Shown here: positions 8,254-16,200 of the stretch, piece after piece
Numbering within the stretch: position 1 is the first letter of the stretch
Layout: each line of letters opens with the position of its first letter
Assembly: GCA_023129535.1 (NCBI GenBank)
Contig: JAGMBW010000135.1
Span: 1-34,104 of the forward strand
Reading direction: 5' to 3'
Length of the DNA stretch: 34,104 nt
DNA from: Desulfobacterales bacterium
Lineage (GTDB): Bacteria; Desulfobacterota; Desulfobacteria; Desulfobacterales; C00003060
Notes under the pieces: generated by a model
What the model was told of the DNA's origin: nothing
The model's database searches: none
The model's input: only the letters and a program-made list of their open reading frames with translations
Translations under genes and position numbers: made by a program

Positions 8254-9837
8254 TTGACCCCCTCAAAAGCATTCATCCTCGGCCTCTCTCTGGTCCTGTT
8301 TGCATTGATCGCCCTGGCCCCTCCGGGCATGCTTTTACTCAATCTGTTTTCCTTTTCACCGAAGATTTCCATATGGAAATGGCTCCTTGAAAGACAGGTG
8401 CATCTCCTGACCCTGCACAGTCTGAACATGGCCCTGGTGGCCACGGTAACGGCCCTGGCATTAGGGCTTCCCGTGGGTCTGGCCCTTGGCTCCAAAAGAA
8501 AGCCTCTCTTGTTTGGTATAATCTTTTTCCTGCCGCTGGCGATTCCGCCCTATCTTACGGCCAGTTGCTGGATGGGCCTTTTGGGCCGAGGAGGCATTTT
8601 GCCCCATCTGGCACACGAATGGCTGGGAATGGACGCAAGGTCTTCCTGGCTTGGCGGAGCATGGGGCGCGGGGATCGTCCTGGGCTTGTCCTATTTTCCC
8701 GTACTCACTTACATGGTGATCTCTGGCATGCGGAGGCTCGACGCACACCTGGAAGAGGCAGCCATGTTTGCCCTGCCGGAAAACGGCATACTGCGGAAAA
8801 TCACCCTGCCACTTCTCTTCCCACAAATTGGTACGGGCCTACTTCTGGTCTTTTTGTTAGCTATCACCAACTACGCAGTGCCTTCGCTTTTGGGCATTCG
8901 AACATTTACCGTTAAGATCTATACCTACTTTTCTGTATTTCAAGACATTGGAGGAGCTGTGCTCCTCTCCTTGCCCCTCCTCTTGATCTGCCTTGTTTGC
9001 GTGCTTCTTTTACACCATATCATGAAGGGCCGAGTTTTCTTCTCCCTGCAGCAGGGAGAAGAGATGGGGGGAAGCCTCTTGAGACTACTAAATAGTAAAT
9101 TGTTCAAAATCCTTGCCTGCGGTCCTGCCCTATTCGTCACCTGCACGCCTATTCTTTTCTTGCTCTTTCAAACCGGATCGTTCCTTAGCCTGAAGATAGC
9201 CGTTGATCAGGCTAAAGAATCGATTCTCACCTCTTTCGTCCTTGCCCTCTTTGCCAGCTTCTGCATATCTATTGTGGCCTTTGTTTCAGGATACGCCCTT
9301 GAGAGAACAAAATGGGGAAAAGGAGGTGTGACCCGTTCGCTTTTCTTCTTTCCTTTTGCCCTCCCTTCTGTCCTGCTGTCCATTGGGGTCATTTTTTTCT
9401 GGAACAGGCCCGGCATCGTTCTGGTGTACCAGAGTCTGCTTATCATTACCATACTCTGGGGAGCCAAGTATCTTCCTCTGGCCCAACGGGTGTTGGCTGA
9501 CCACATCCGCCAGATTCCGTTAGAAATGGAAGAAATTGCCTTTTTGAGCCAGCTTTCGTGGACGAAAAGCCTATGCCGAATTGTCTGGCCGTTGGCCCGC
9601 CCCGGATTCCTGGTAGCCTGGGCTGTCACCTATATATTTTGCCTATCCGAACTGGGAGGGACACTGCTGGTTATTCCACCTGGCGCGGACACGATGCCGG
9701 TCCGGCTTTACAACATCATGCACTACGGATCATCCAGCCTGTTAGCCGCCCTTGGCCTGGTATTGATTATGATGACCATCATCCCTATGGGTCTACTTGT
9801 GTGGTGCGGAAAAGGGATTAAGGGATTGAGGGATTGA
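8254..9837 (+). CDS. ABC transporter permease with two fused inner-membrane modules (FbpB-like)
   Basis: The 527-residue protein uses a TTG start at 8254 with AAGGA five bases upstream; no better ATG fits. About twelve hydrophobic helices are arranged as two homologous halves (residues 10-275 and 285-527). Each half carries the ATPase-contacting EAA loop: EEAAMFALPENG near residue 166 and MEEIAFLSQLSWTK near residue 424. This fused arrangement is typical of iron(III) and thiamine-type importers. The carboxyl end, KGIKGLRD, is encoded by a tandem repeat (GGGATTGA units) that continues past the stop, so the natural C-terminus may have been altered by repeat growth. Confidence 0.88.
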   Translation: MTPSKAFILGLSLVLFALIALAPPGMLLLNLFSFSPKISIWKWLLERQVHLLTLHSLNMALVATVTALALGLPVGLALGSKRKPLLFGIIFFLPLAIPPYLTASCWMGLLGRGGILPHLAHEWLGMDARSSWLGGAWGAGIVLGLSYFPVLTYMVISGMRRLDAHLEEAAMFALPENGILRKITLPLLFPQIGTGLLLVFLLAITNYAVPSLLGIRTFTVKIYTYFSVFQDIGGAVLLSLPLLLICLVCVLLLHHIMKGRVFFSLQQGEEMGGSLLRLLNSKLFKILACGPALFVTCTPILFLLFQTGSFLSLKIAVDQAKESILTSFVLALFASFCISIVAFVSGYALERTKWGKGGVTRSLFFFPFALPSVLLSIGVIFFWNRPGIVLVYQSLLIITILWGAKYLPLAQRVLADHIRQIPLEMEEIAFLSQLSWTKSLCRIVWPLARPGFLVAWAVTYIFCLSELGGTLLVIPPGADTMPVRLYNIMHYGSSSLLAALGLVLIMMTIIPMGLLVWCGKGIKGLRD

Positions 9838-9870
9838 AGGATTAAGGGATTGAGGGATTGAGGGATTAAG
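9814..9870 (+). repeat. Degenerate 8-base array, GGGATTGA type, overlapping the permease stop
   Basis: About seven units alternating GGGATTGA and GGGATTAA. The first three lie inside the permease reading frame and the TGA stop is part of a unit. Confidence 0.85.
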
Positions 9871-9871
9871 G

Positions 9872-9903
9872 CCCCAGTGAAATATGCTTCGCATTTCACG
9901 GGG
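9872..9903. repeat. Imperfect hairpin between permease and ATPase genes
   Basis: CCCC-A-GTGAAAT-AT-GC pairs with GC-ATTTCAC-GGGG around a TTC loop, with small bulges. It lies 22 bases before the ATPase start and may shape differential expression within the operon, or be a dispersed repeat. Confidence 0.5.
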
Positions 9904-9924
9904 TACAGATCGAGGAATTGAGAT

Positions 9925-10662
9925 ATGAAAATTCCGCTACTTCAGGTTGAGCGGATAAGGCAGCATTTTGGGGACACGGCGGCCCTTGTTGATGTGAGCT
10001 TTGAGTTGCCGGAAGATCAAATCCTTACGATTTTAGGACCATCCGGCTGCGGTAAGACCACACTGCTGCGCATCATCGCCGGTTTGCAAAAGCCTGATGA
10101 AGGCACGGTCTGGATAAACGGACAGAAGATGAACGGGACGGGCACCTGGGTGGCTCCACAACAACGATCAGTGGGCATGATCTTTCAAACCCTGGCCTTG
10201 TGGCCCCATCTCACCGTAGAGGGAAACATTGGCTTAGGGCTTAAAGCACGGGGGATAAAGAAAGCCGACAGGGATTCAACGATTGAAGAGGTCCTGGAAA
10301 AACTTCAGATGGTTCAGCATCTGAAGCGTTACCCCCACACCTTATCAGTGGGCGAACAGCAAAGGGTCGCCCTTGCCAGGGCACTCGTCCTCCAGCCCCG
10401 CCTGCTGCTCTTAGATGAGCCTTTCTCACACCTTGATTTGGACTTGCGGGAAGACCTTATCACGTTAATCAAAGGATTGACCGCAACGATTATATTTGTC
10501 ACGCACGATCAACACGACGCCCTGGCCATGGGGGGACTTCTGGCAATTATGTGCAAAGGGCGGCTGGAGCAAATAGGGAAGCAAGAAGAGATTTTACAAA
10601 ACCCGGCCACGGAGTTCGTCCGGTATTTTGTCAGAAGATCTACAGGGCTTTTTAACGGATGA
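9925..10662 (+). CDS. ABC transporter ATP-binding protein
   Basis: The 245-residue protein contains Walker A GPSGCGKTT near residue 39, the Q-loop segment near residue 90 (MIFQTLALWPHLTV), signature LSVGEQQRVALARAL near 139, Walker B LLLLDEPFSHLD near 160 and the switch histidine in THDQHDAL near 192. It therefore hydrolyses ATP to drive the upstream permease. Iron-type ATPases such as FbpC normally have a C-terminal regulatory domain and about 350 residues; this one stops after the nucleotide-binding domain. ATG 9925 is the natural start. It is separated from the permease by an 87-base repeat-rich spacer. Confidence 0.92.
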   Translation: MKIPLLQVERIRQHFGDTAALVDVSFELPEDQILTILGPSGCGKTTLLRIIAGLQKPDEGTVWINGQKMNGTGTWVAPQQRSVGMIFQTLALWPHLTVEGNIGLGLKARGIKKADRDSTIEEVLEKLQMVQHLKRYPHTLSVGEQQRVALARALVLQPRLLLLDEPFSHLDLDLREDLITLIKGLTATIIFVTHDQHDALAMGGLLAIMCKGRLEQIGKQEEILQNPATEFVRYFVRRSTGLFNG

Positions 10663-10681
10663 CCCTCCAGGCCTGACGACC

Positions 10682-10726
10682 GGTCGGGCATAAAGCCCGA
10701 CCCTACTGAGCACTGACCACTGGTCC
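10682..10726. repeat. GGTCGGGC palindrome plus ACTGACCACT words
   Basis: GGTCGGGC-ATAAA-GCCCGACC (10682-10702) is followed by GAGCACTGACCACTGG, a near copy of 6046-6097. It sits between the convergent ATPase and cohesin-dockerin genes and could serve both 3' ends. Confidence 0.75.
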
Positions 10727-10727
10727 T

Positions 10728-11531
10728 TTACTGTGGCGGGTTTCGCAAGTCTGCCAGGACCTGCATGATGCCAACGGCCTCGGCCATCCCTATGATCCCA
10801 TCTCCTGAAAATTCGGCCAGTTCATGGACTGGTTCTGCCAGGGGCTGACGCGTCTGAACCTGCATGGCCAGGATGAGGTCCTTAAGGTCAATCACTTCGT
10901 CGTCGTTCAAATCCAACTTGCGGATGATCAACTCCACGATACTCACCGCATCGCCTTGCCAGTTATCTACCGCAATCGGTAGATTGCCGTCATCCCGCAA
11001 ACCAGCCAGGCCAAAACCGATGGCTGTAGTTTCCCCTGCTTCGGTGGTGGCTAAGGAACGAAAATAGACAGAGACAAGCACTTCACCCTCATCACTCACC
11101 GTAACCGCCTCTACCGGTCCTTTTCTCGCCAGACCAATGGTGACCCTGCCTGGCTGGTTGTTTACAAGAGCACTCAATAGAAAGGTCTCTGCAGTCCCCC
11201 CCTCGTTCAAGAGGTCACCTTCAAGCAGCTTGGGGAAAATCCTTTGGGTGAGCGGAATAGCGTCGATCACTTCAAGAAACTGAGGGTCGTAGACCAGGTC
11301 AATGCTGGCTCCATAGAGGAGATCTGCTGCACCAGCCGTTGGATTGACTTTGACCAGAACAAGGAACTCATGTCCCTGTTCCAGGATATCCACCTCTGTT
11401 TGTTTATAAGAGGCATGGAGTGAGACACTGTTCACCGCCCCGCTGGCGAGAGTAATCGGCAAATTGAAAGCAAGACCAAGAAAGAATAAACATCTGGCTC
11501 CGGTTCTTGTTATCCTTTTTAGAAAACTCAT
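10728..11531 (-). CDS. Exported cohesin-dockerin protein
   Basis: The start is set at ATG 11531, with AAGGAG seven bases upstream and a signal peptide directly after it; the longer frame runs through a dispersed repeat. The 267-residue product has a cohesin-like module at about residues 30-180 (LVKVNPTAGAADLLYGASID, then VYDPQFLEVIDA). At the C-terminus, about residues 200-260, are two dockerin-type loops: DLNDDEVIDLKD keeps the calcium positions D1, N3, D5 and D12, and EFSGDGIIGMAE is a degenerate second loop. Carrying both partner types suggests chaining to other exported proteins, or a self-contained family variant. No enzyme domain. It is the last gene of the minus-strand series that begins with the RHS protein. 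Confidence 0.8.
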   Translation of the reverse strand: MSFLKRITRTGARCLFFLGLAFNLPITLASGAVNSVSLHASYKQTEVDILEQGHEFLVLVKVNPTAGAADLLYGASIDLVYDPQFLEVIDAIPLTQRIFPKLLEGDLLNEGGTAETFLLSALVNNQPGRVTIGLARKGPVEAVTVSDEGEVLVSVYFRSLATTEAGETTAIGFGLAGLRDDGNLPIAVDNWQGDAVSIVELIIRKLDLNDDEVIDLKDLILAMQVQTRQPLAEPVHELAEFSGDGIIGMAEAVGIMQVLADLRNPPQ

Positions 11532-11567
11532 TGTTGTTCTCCTTGGTTCGAGGGGGCTAGAATCTTT

Positions 11568-11589
11568 GGTGGGCAATGCCCACCCTACA
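11568..11589. repeat. Second copy of the GGTGGGCA palindrome
   Basis: GGTGGGCA-A-TGCCCACC followed by CTACA repeats the core of the element at 1136-1196. Confidence 0.7.
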
Positions 11590-11624
11590 AATCCTGGTAT
11601 GTGTTTATCTTTCTTCAGGCCATT

Positions 11625-11655
11625 CTGACCACTGATCACTGACTACTGACCACTA
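11625..11655. repeat. Degenerate 7-base array, AGTGGTC type, containing a stop codon
   Basis: On the minus strand AGTGGTC, AGTAGTC, AGTGATC, AGTGGTC units run from the TAG stop of the ChrB-like gene; the stop itself belongs to the array. Confidence 0.75.
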
Positions 11656-12138
11656 CTCTTCCTGAAAATGCGCATAGAGCCAGTCAAACAAGACAAAACT
11701 CTTTTTGAGGGCCTCTATCGTTTCCCCTTCCTTCCTCCGGAGCCCGTTAATAAGGGCCTCGATCCCTTTTCCCTCCGGTGTTAAAGGGGCTTCCCATTTA
11801 TTCAGTTCAATATCCCAAATGATACGCCTGACTTTACTCAGGGTAGTATCACTGAGTTCATATTTCCAGTAAATGGCGCCGAAAGTGGTGGACCGGTGGG
11901 TTGTCCTGAATTCCGATTGAGGGGTATCAAAACTGACGCCCTCCTTGCTCACCGATCCTCGCTCCACAAAACGAAAGGTGGCCTTCTGGTCAACGAACCG
12001 GGCGATTAACCAGGCCGAGGCGCATTTATCGGCTTCCAGGCCCGGCCACGTAATGTAAAGATGACTGTCCCGGGCATGCCCCGTATTGACCAGACCAAGG
12101 ACAAGTAGCAAAAGAACGATCTTAAAGGTTACTCTCAC
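11653..12138 (-). CDS. Exported ChrB-domain-like protein
   Basis: A GTG at 12138 is the likeliest start because the signal peptide VRVTFKIVLLLLVLGLVNTG follows at once; the upstream GTG at 12174 lies in a repeat array. The 161-residue product matches the C-terminal domain of chromate resistance protein ChrB: LYITWPGLEADKCASAWLI, ARFVDQKATFRFV, then FDTPQSEF and the IIWDIELNKW segment. Known ChrB is cytoplasmic and regulates or aids chromate export; a leader-bearing version points to periplasm and a different use. The histidine/cysteine pair seen in many ChrB domains near the middle is only partly kept (TTHRSTTFGAIYW). Chromate function should not be assumed. Confidence 0.7.
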   Translation of the reverse strand: MRVTFKIVLLLLVLGLVNTGHARDSHLYITWPGLEADKCASAWLIARFVDQKATFRFVERGSVSKEGVSFDTPQSEFRTTHRSTTFGAIYWKYELSDTTLSKVRRIIWDIELNKWEAPLTPEGKGIEALINGLRRKEGETIEALKKSFVLFDWLYAHFQEE

Positions 12139-12170
12139 GATCTTCCCTGTCTGGACATACGCGCTGAGCC

Positions 12171-12196
12171 CCACTACTCCATTACTCCGTTACTCG
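12171..12196. repeat. Degenerate 8-base array, TGGAGTAA type
   Basis: On the minus strand CGAGTAA, CGGAGTAA, TGGAGTAG units follow the TGA stop of the FlgD-like gene by a few bases and run into the 5' end of the next gene's frame. Confidence 0.65.
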
Positions 12197-12199
12197 ATG

Positions 12200-13378
12200 T
12201 CAGTTGGACACCATCACTTTCTGGCTCCAGCTCCCCACCTGATCGCTCAGGGTTGCAATATTTACTGTAATAGTATGGGGACCATTTTCGAGAACACTGG
12301 TATCGAGGAGCCAGGTATACGGAGAATAGCCGCTTTCGTCTTCACCTGTCAGGACATCATCCACATAAAAGATCACTTCATACCTTTGCTGAAGAAGCAT
12401 TTTTTGGGTCAATTCCGAAAGAAGAACCTTAATTCCTACTCTACCTCGCAAGATCGGGATGTCGCCGCCTGATACAACCCCCTCCCCCTCCAGTTTCATG
12501 GTCACATCGGGCGGCCGGTTGGTGAATCTGTTCATCAAATAGTAATTGCTTATTTGAGTTTGAGTGTTTGACAGCGCCTTTTCCGTAACATCCCTTGCCC
12601 TGCGAAGAGCAGCCCTTGCATCTTCTGACAAGCGCATGTACTCAAACATCTCCATATCCTCTTTTCGGGCCCGTTCGGTCCAGTAGTCAAAATAATCAAG
12701 TTCGCTCCTGGCCACAATGATAGAATGGGGTGGTAAAGCAAAAGCAGAGGCATTCAAAACAAACCCATCTTTGTTCCAGATGATTTCCGCACCTGATTCA
12801 TCCTTTCCGTCCCAGGCTACAATATGATCCCCTCCCGTTGTAGGTGCCCAGTCCAGTATGGTCTTTCTTAAAGGGCCTCTTTGAATCCCGGCCCTGATCC
12901 GGATCCTCCCCGGCTCCGGAAGGTGATATCTGACCCCACCTTTCTGTTTATCCACCTGTGTATAAATTGTTCCCAGGTACTTGCCTCCGGAAAAGGCTGG
13001 ATTGTACAGGACGTGGCTGCCATCATCAAATACGAGCCCAACGGTAAAATAGTAAGCCTCAGCCGGAACCATCAGCCCATAGTTGTCTGTGCCATCCCAA
13101 ATAACAGTGTGCATTCCCGTGGGGCAGTAATGTCGATCCTCCAGGATTTTGACCAGGAAATGATTGGCATCAAACACCCTGGTCGTTACACGGGCCGATG
13201 CACGCAAATAAAAGGAGATGGCCGCCTGGCCGCCCGTGACCGGGTCAAGCACCTGTGGTTGCACTTCAATCGTTTCTGGTGAAAAAGCGTGTGAGTGGCC
13301 GGGCAGTACACCAAAAAGCAACACAAGAGAAAGCACGGCTGGCAGAAACAACTCCTTCAAATTCCCTCTTCTTCTCAT
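12200..13378 (-). CDS. Exported protein with FlgD-like Ig domains
   Basis: ATG 13378 is preferred: AAGGA lies about 9-10 bases upstream and the signal peptide (LPAVLSLVLLFGVLPGHSHA) follows; the frame opens earlier at 13423. The 392-residue product has two FlgD-like Ig sandwiches, recognised by V-x-D...G-x-H-x-x-x-WDG-x-D-x-x-G: TVIWDGTDNYGLMVPAEAYY near residue 85 and HIVAWDGKDESGAEI near 190. The carboxyl 100 residues form another Ig-like module (YSPYTWLLDTSVLENGPHTI). The same WDG-type sandwich closes the giant protein at 21270-32330, so the two share a building block. Such domains usually act as spacers or as docking ends of exported proteins. No enzyme motif. Confidence 0.78.
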   Translation of the reverse strand: MRRRGNLKELFLPAVLSLVLLFGVLPGHSHAFSPETIEVQPQVLDPVTGGQAAISFYLRASARVTTRVFDANHFLVKILEDRHYCPTGMHTVIWDGTDNYGLMVPAEAYYFTVGLVFDDGSHVLYNPAFSGGKYLGTIYTQVDKQKGGVRYHLPEPGRIRIRAGIQRGPLRKTILDWAPTTGGDHIVAWDGKDESGAEIIWNKDGFVLNASAFALPPHSIIVARSELDYFDYWTERARKEDMEMFEYMRLSEDARAALRRARDVTEKALSNTQTQISNYYLMNRFTNRPPDVTMKLEGEGVVSGGDIPILRGRVGIKVLLSELTQKMLLQQRYEVIFYVDDVLTGEDESGYSPYTWLLDTSVLENGPHTITVNIATLSDQVGSWSQKVMVSN

Positions 13379-13399
13379 TGATTGATTTCCTTTTCTGTA

Positions 13400-13562
13400 G
13401 GCGTTCACAGGTTCAGAGTTCACCGTTCAGGGTTACGGCTAACCCTGAACCTCTGAACCCGTGACACGAATCACCTGCCCGCTCGCCAAGCTTGCGAGGC
13501 AGGCGGGACGGTTTAGATTTTTGGTGAACCCTGAACCCGTGAACCATTGAACCCGTGAACGG
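13400..13562. repeat. GGTTCACG-type word arrays flanking a hairpin
   Basis: Two clusters of GGTTCA/GGTTCACG words and their reverse complements (13400-13460 and 13520-13562) surround a hairpin CCCGCTCGCC...GGCAGGCGGG at 13477-13504. It lies between the stop of the propeller gene and the start of the FlgD-like gene. Confidence 0.65.
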
Positions 13563-13586
13563 TTACCCTTTTCTCAACATTGGAGG

Positions 13587-14468
13587 TTACCAGTCGGGAT
13601 CTTTCTTCTCAGCAGGCCCCCCGGTCAATTGCCGTGGGTTCGACCCGTCGCTGTCCATCACCCAGATCTGTTTTTGACCCGACCGGGTGGAAACGAAAGC
13701 GATGCTCTTGCTATCAGGAGACCAGCATGGGTCAACATCAAGGCCCGGACTACAGGTTAGGCGGATAAGCCTCGCCGGTTTGAAGCCCAGAACCCATATT
13801 TCATAATCTCCCGTCAGGTTGGATGCAAAAACCAGGGAGCGACTGTCAGGAGACCAGTCGCCCTGGAAGTTCTGCTGTCCCCCCTGAATAAGGGGAAAAT
13901 CGGTCTTCACAGCCATATCTCTGATCCAGAGATCTTCTATAACCTGGTCCAAATCCCCCCTTCGAAAGATCGTATAGACAAGACGATTCCCGTCAGGCGA
14001 CCAGGCTGGAAAACCTTCCATGTCTTCGCGTGAAACGAGTCTTACGGGTTTTACTTCCAGGGCAGGCTCCACCCCAATTTCCCACAGATCGCTGTCCTCG
14101 CCCTTCTTGTATGTAAAGGACACAAATGCCAGCTTTTTCCCATCCGGATGCCAGGCCGGATGATCGCATCTGCCTGACGTCCCTGCAATCCTCCTCATGC
14201 GACTCCCATCTCGATCCATCACATAGATGGCCCCCGTGTTTGTGGCATAAGCGATTTTCTTCCTGTCCGGTGACCAGGCCGGTGAGCGCTCGTCTTCCAT
14301 GGTGCGGGTCAATTGCCGGGGCCTGTTTCCGCGGGCATCCACCGCCCAGATCTCCCAGTTGCCGGATTGATAGGAGGAATAGACGATGTCAGAAGCGCCA
14401 AAGGCAAACACGGGAACCATTAGCAAAAACATTATTACACCGAGTAAAACCCCGATCGATTGCCGCAT
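13587..14468 (-). CDS. TolB-like beta-propeller protein, exported
   Basis: The 293-residue product starts at ATG 14468, directly after the TAG of the preceding gene, with an AGGGGGG site inside that gene, so translation is probably coupled. Residues 1-24 are a signal peptide. Five PD40 blades follow with the motif W-S-P-D-x-x-x-I-A-Y: SPAWSPDRKKIAYA, HPAWHPDGKKLAFV, FPAWSPDGNRLVYT, QGDWSPDSRSLVFA, DPCWSPDSKSIAFV. The protein ends KKDPDW, a lone first strand, and begins with the matching later strands (DIVYSSYQSGNWEIWAV), so a sixth blade is closed between the two ends. TolB itself has an extra N-terminal domain and is longer; this is a stand-alone propeller, likely a periplasmic or surface binding scaffold. 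Confidence 0.82.
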   Translation of the reverse strand: MRQSIGVLLGVIMFLLMVPVFAFGASDIVYSSYQSGNWEIWAVDARGNRPRQLTRTMEDERSPAWSPDRKKIAYATNTGAIYVMDRDGSRMRRIAGTSGRCDHPAWHPDGKKLAFVSFTYKKGEDSDLWEIGVEPALEVKPVRLVSREDMEGFPAWSPDGNRLVYTIFRRGDLDQVIEDLWIRDMAVKTDFPLIQGGQQNFQGDWSPDSRSLVFASNLTGDYEIWVLGFKPARLIRLTCSPGLDVDPCWSPDSKSIAFVSTRSGQKQIWVMDSDGSNPRQLTGGPAEKKDPDW

Positions 14469-15077
14469 CTATAGTCCCCCCTGGTCCAGCTTATCTCTGC
14501 TTTTTCGTGCTCCGCCCGCAACAATCAAACCAAGACCCGCAAGGGCCAAAGCTCCTGACACAATGATGATATATGGCTTGATCCGGACGACCTGTTCCTT
14601 CAAGATCAACCTGGCGCTGTAAACGGTGCCGGACCGTTGCCACAGGTGAAATCTGATTCCGTAATCCGCGTCTTCATGAACATCGAAAGTCTTTATGACC
14701 TTTGACACCTTTACGTCTCCTCGTTTCTTGCTGCTGCCCTTCCTGACCGAACCAGATTTTCTCCATATCCTTTCTTTTCCCTGGAGGAGTTCCGCCTCAT
14801 ATTCTGCTTGCACGGCCCCCGAAAGAGACCGCCCGTAGGATAAGTTCAAAAGGAGTCTCACAGGATTCATGTCAGGACATAGGCGAACAGGACCAATTTC
14901 AACGGTCTTGTCTGATGCTCCGTCCTTGACAATGCGAACGGGTCCCAGAGTTATGCCATGGCCTCCAATGATCGTAAACTCGTTTAGCTTTGTTCCGGAA
15001 ATAAAGGTCACATATATGGTGTACGAAACCCCAACCAGTACGCCTATGACGAGAAAAATCACCCCAAATCGCTTCAT
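14469..15077 (-). CDS. Two-TM membrane protein of unknown function
   Basis: The 202-residue product has a TM helix at residues 4-26 (VIFLVIGVLVGVSYTIYVTF) and another at about 170-190 (IIIVSGALALAGLGLIVAGG), leaving a beta-rich domain of about 140 residues, probably on the periplasmic side, and a short basic tail. GPVRI and GPVRL repeat at the beginning of that domain. Start ATG 15077 has only a weak upstream GAGGA. Its stop touches the start of the propeller gene, so the two are probably made together. I do not recognise the family. Confidence 0.72.
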   Translation of the reverse strand: MKRFGVIFLVIGVLVGVSYTIYVTFISGTKLNEFTIIGGHGITLGPVRIVKDGASDKTVEIGPVRLCPDMNPVRLLLNLSYGRSLSGAVQAEYEAELLQGKERIWRKSGSVRKGSSKKRGDVKVSKVIKTFDVHEDADYGIRFHLWQRSGTVYSARLILKEQVVRIKPYIIIVSGALALAGLGLIVAGGARKSRDKLDQGGL

Positions 15078-15138
15078 GTCAATATTGGTGTCCTCAAAAA
15101 AATCTTTCCTTTATTAGATTCTTTCCCTGCTCAGGAAT

Positions 15139-16029
15139 TTATTTTCGCTCTACAAAATTGACCAGTTTACGACCCAGTTTTCCAACAGAAATATCCCTAA
15201 ATACGAAAGGGACTTGAACGTCTTTCCCTTCTAGCTTGTAGATGACCAGCCGTATCGGATCATGCATGTCTTTCATCTTGATGACATAATTTGTCTTTCC
15301 GTGGCTCCAGCGTTTACGCCCGAAGAGAAACGGAATCTTTTTTCCTTCCTCGTCCAGGAATTCAAGATGGTCGATCCCCTTTTTCTCCTCTAAAGAGAGA
15401 TAGTCTGCTTTTAGTTCGAAAACAAGGTTATACGTCTCATATTTCAATTTCTCGGTCCACACCTCTTGAGGCTGGTCTTCAACCTTGCCAACAGACCATC
15501 CCTTGCCAATTCCTTGCAGACTGATTAAATTACCCTCAATCGGGGTAAAAAACTTACTGGAAAAGCTATCCTCTCCCAAAACCAACATAAAGTCTGCTTG
15601 TCCCGTCATGAGATCGATAGAATCGCACCCCGGGGTCATGGGTTCAAGGTGAATGACGCTATACAATATGCCCCTTCCGTCAGCAGACCTTTCAGCATGC
15701 ATTATGCTCATGCGCCCGCCCTGCGTGGGAATGATGTTCTTTCCTTTGCAGTCAATGGCCTGATCAATCAATAGATCCTTGAGTAAAATCTTATAATTCC
15801 GCGAATGAAAAGACAGAGAAACAAGCGTTAAAGGGGGTCTTCCCAAGCAGTGGCCTAACTGATTTTTCAGCCCCACATCTGTTGTAAAAGTCAGTCCTTG
15901 AAGCCGGACTGCAATTCCACTTTGATTCAAGATCAAATCCTTTCCTTCAACTGCAGCAGGAAACATGAAATAGAAGCCGAATAATATGATAATAAGAAGA
16001 ACACGTTCCTTACTTGTTCGCATTCCCAT
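15139..16029 (-). CDS. Exported protein of unknown function directly downstream of the RHS gene
   Basis: ATG 16029 is chosen because AAGGA lies four bases upstream and the signal peptide (VLLIIILFGFYFMFPAAVEG) follows; the frame opens further up at 16188. The 296-residue product is beta-rich with no repeats and no enzyme motif that I recognise. Two cysteines (GHCLGRPP and AIDCKGKN) and a third near residue 130 could form disulfides in the periplasm. The position immediately after an RHS gene is where immunity genes usually lie, but classical immunity proteins are often smaller and need not be exported, so this is only a possibility. Confidence 0.7.
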   Translation of the reverse strand: MGMRTSKERVLLIIILFGFYFMFPAAVEGKDLILNQSGIAVRLQGLTFTTDVGLKNQLGHCLGRPPLTLVSLSFHSRNYKILLKDLLIDQAIDCKGKNIIPTQGGRMSIMHAERSADGRGILYSVIHLEPMTPGCDSIDLMTGQADFMLVLGEDSFSSKFFTPIEGNLISLQGIGKGWSVGKVEDQPQEVWTEKLKYETYNLVFELKADYLSLEEKKGIDHLEFLDEEGKKIPFLFGRKRWSHGKTNYVIKMKDMHDPIRLVIYKLEGKDVQVPFVFRDISVGKLGRKLVNFVERK

Positions 16030-16200
16030 TGCGTCCTTATGACTGAATATTCGGGACCTTCGCGTTTTTCTAAAAGGTACCGGCTTAATAGCCTCTGGAA
16101 ATGTTACACTCTCCGCAGCCCTCCCGGCTTGAAGGGAATAGGTGGAGCTGACCTCATCACGTCTACTTGTTATTGAGTAGATCCTCAAGATGGTAGGAAA

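Noticed and set aside
11532-11639. Upstream extension of the cohesin-dockerin frame
   Set aside because: It translates the GGTGGGCA dispersed repeat (VGWALPT) and the ATG at 11531 has a good AAGGAG site.
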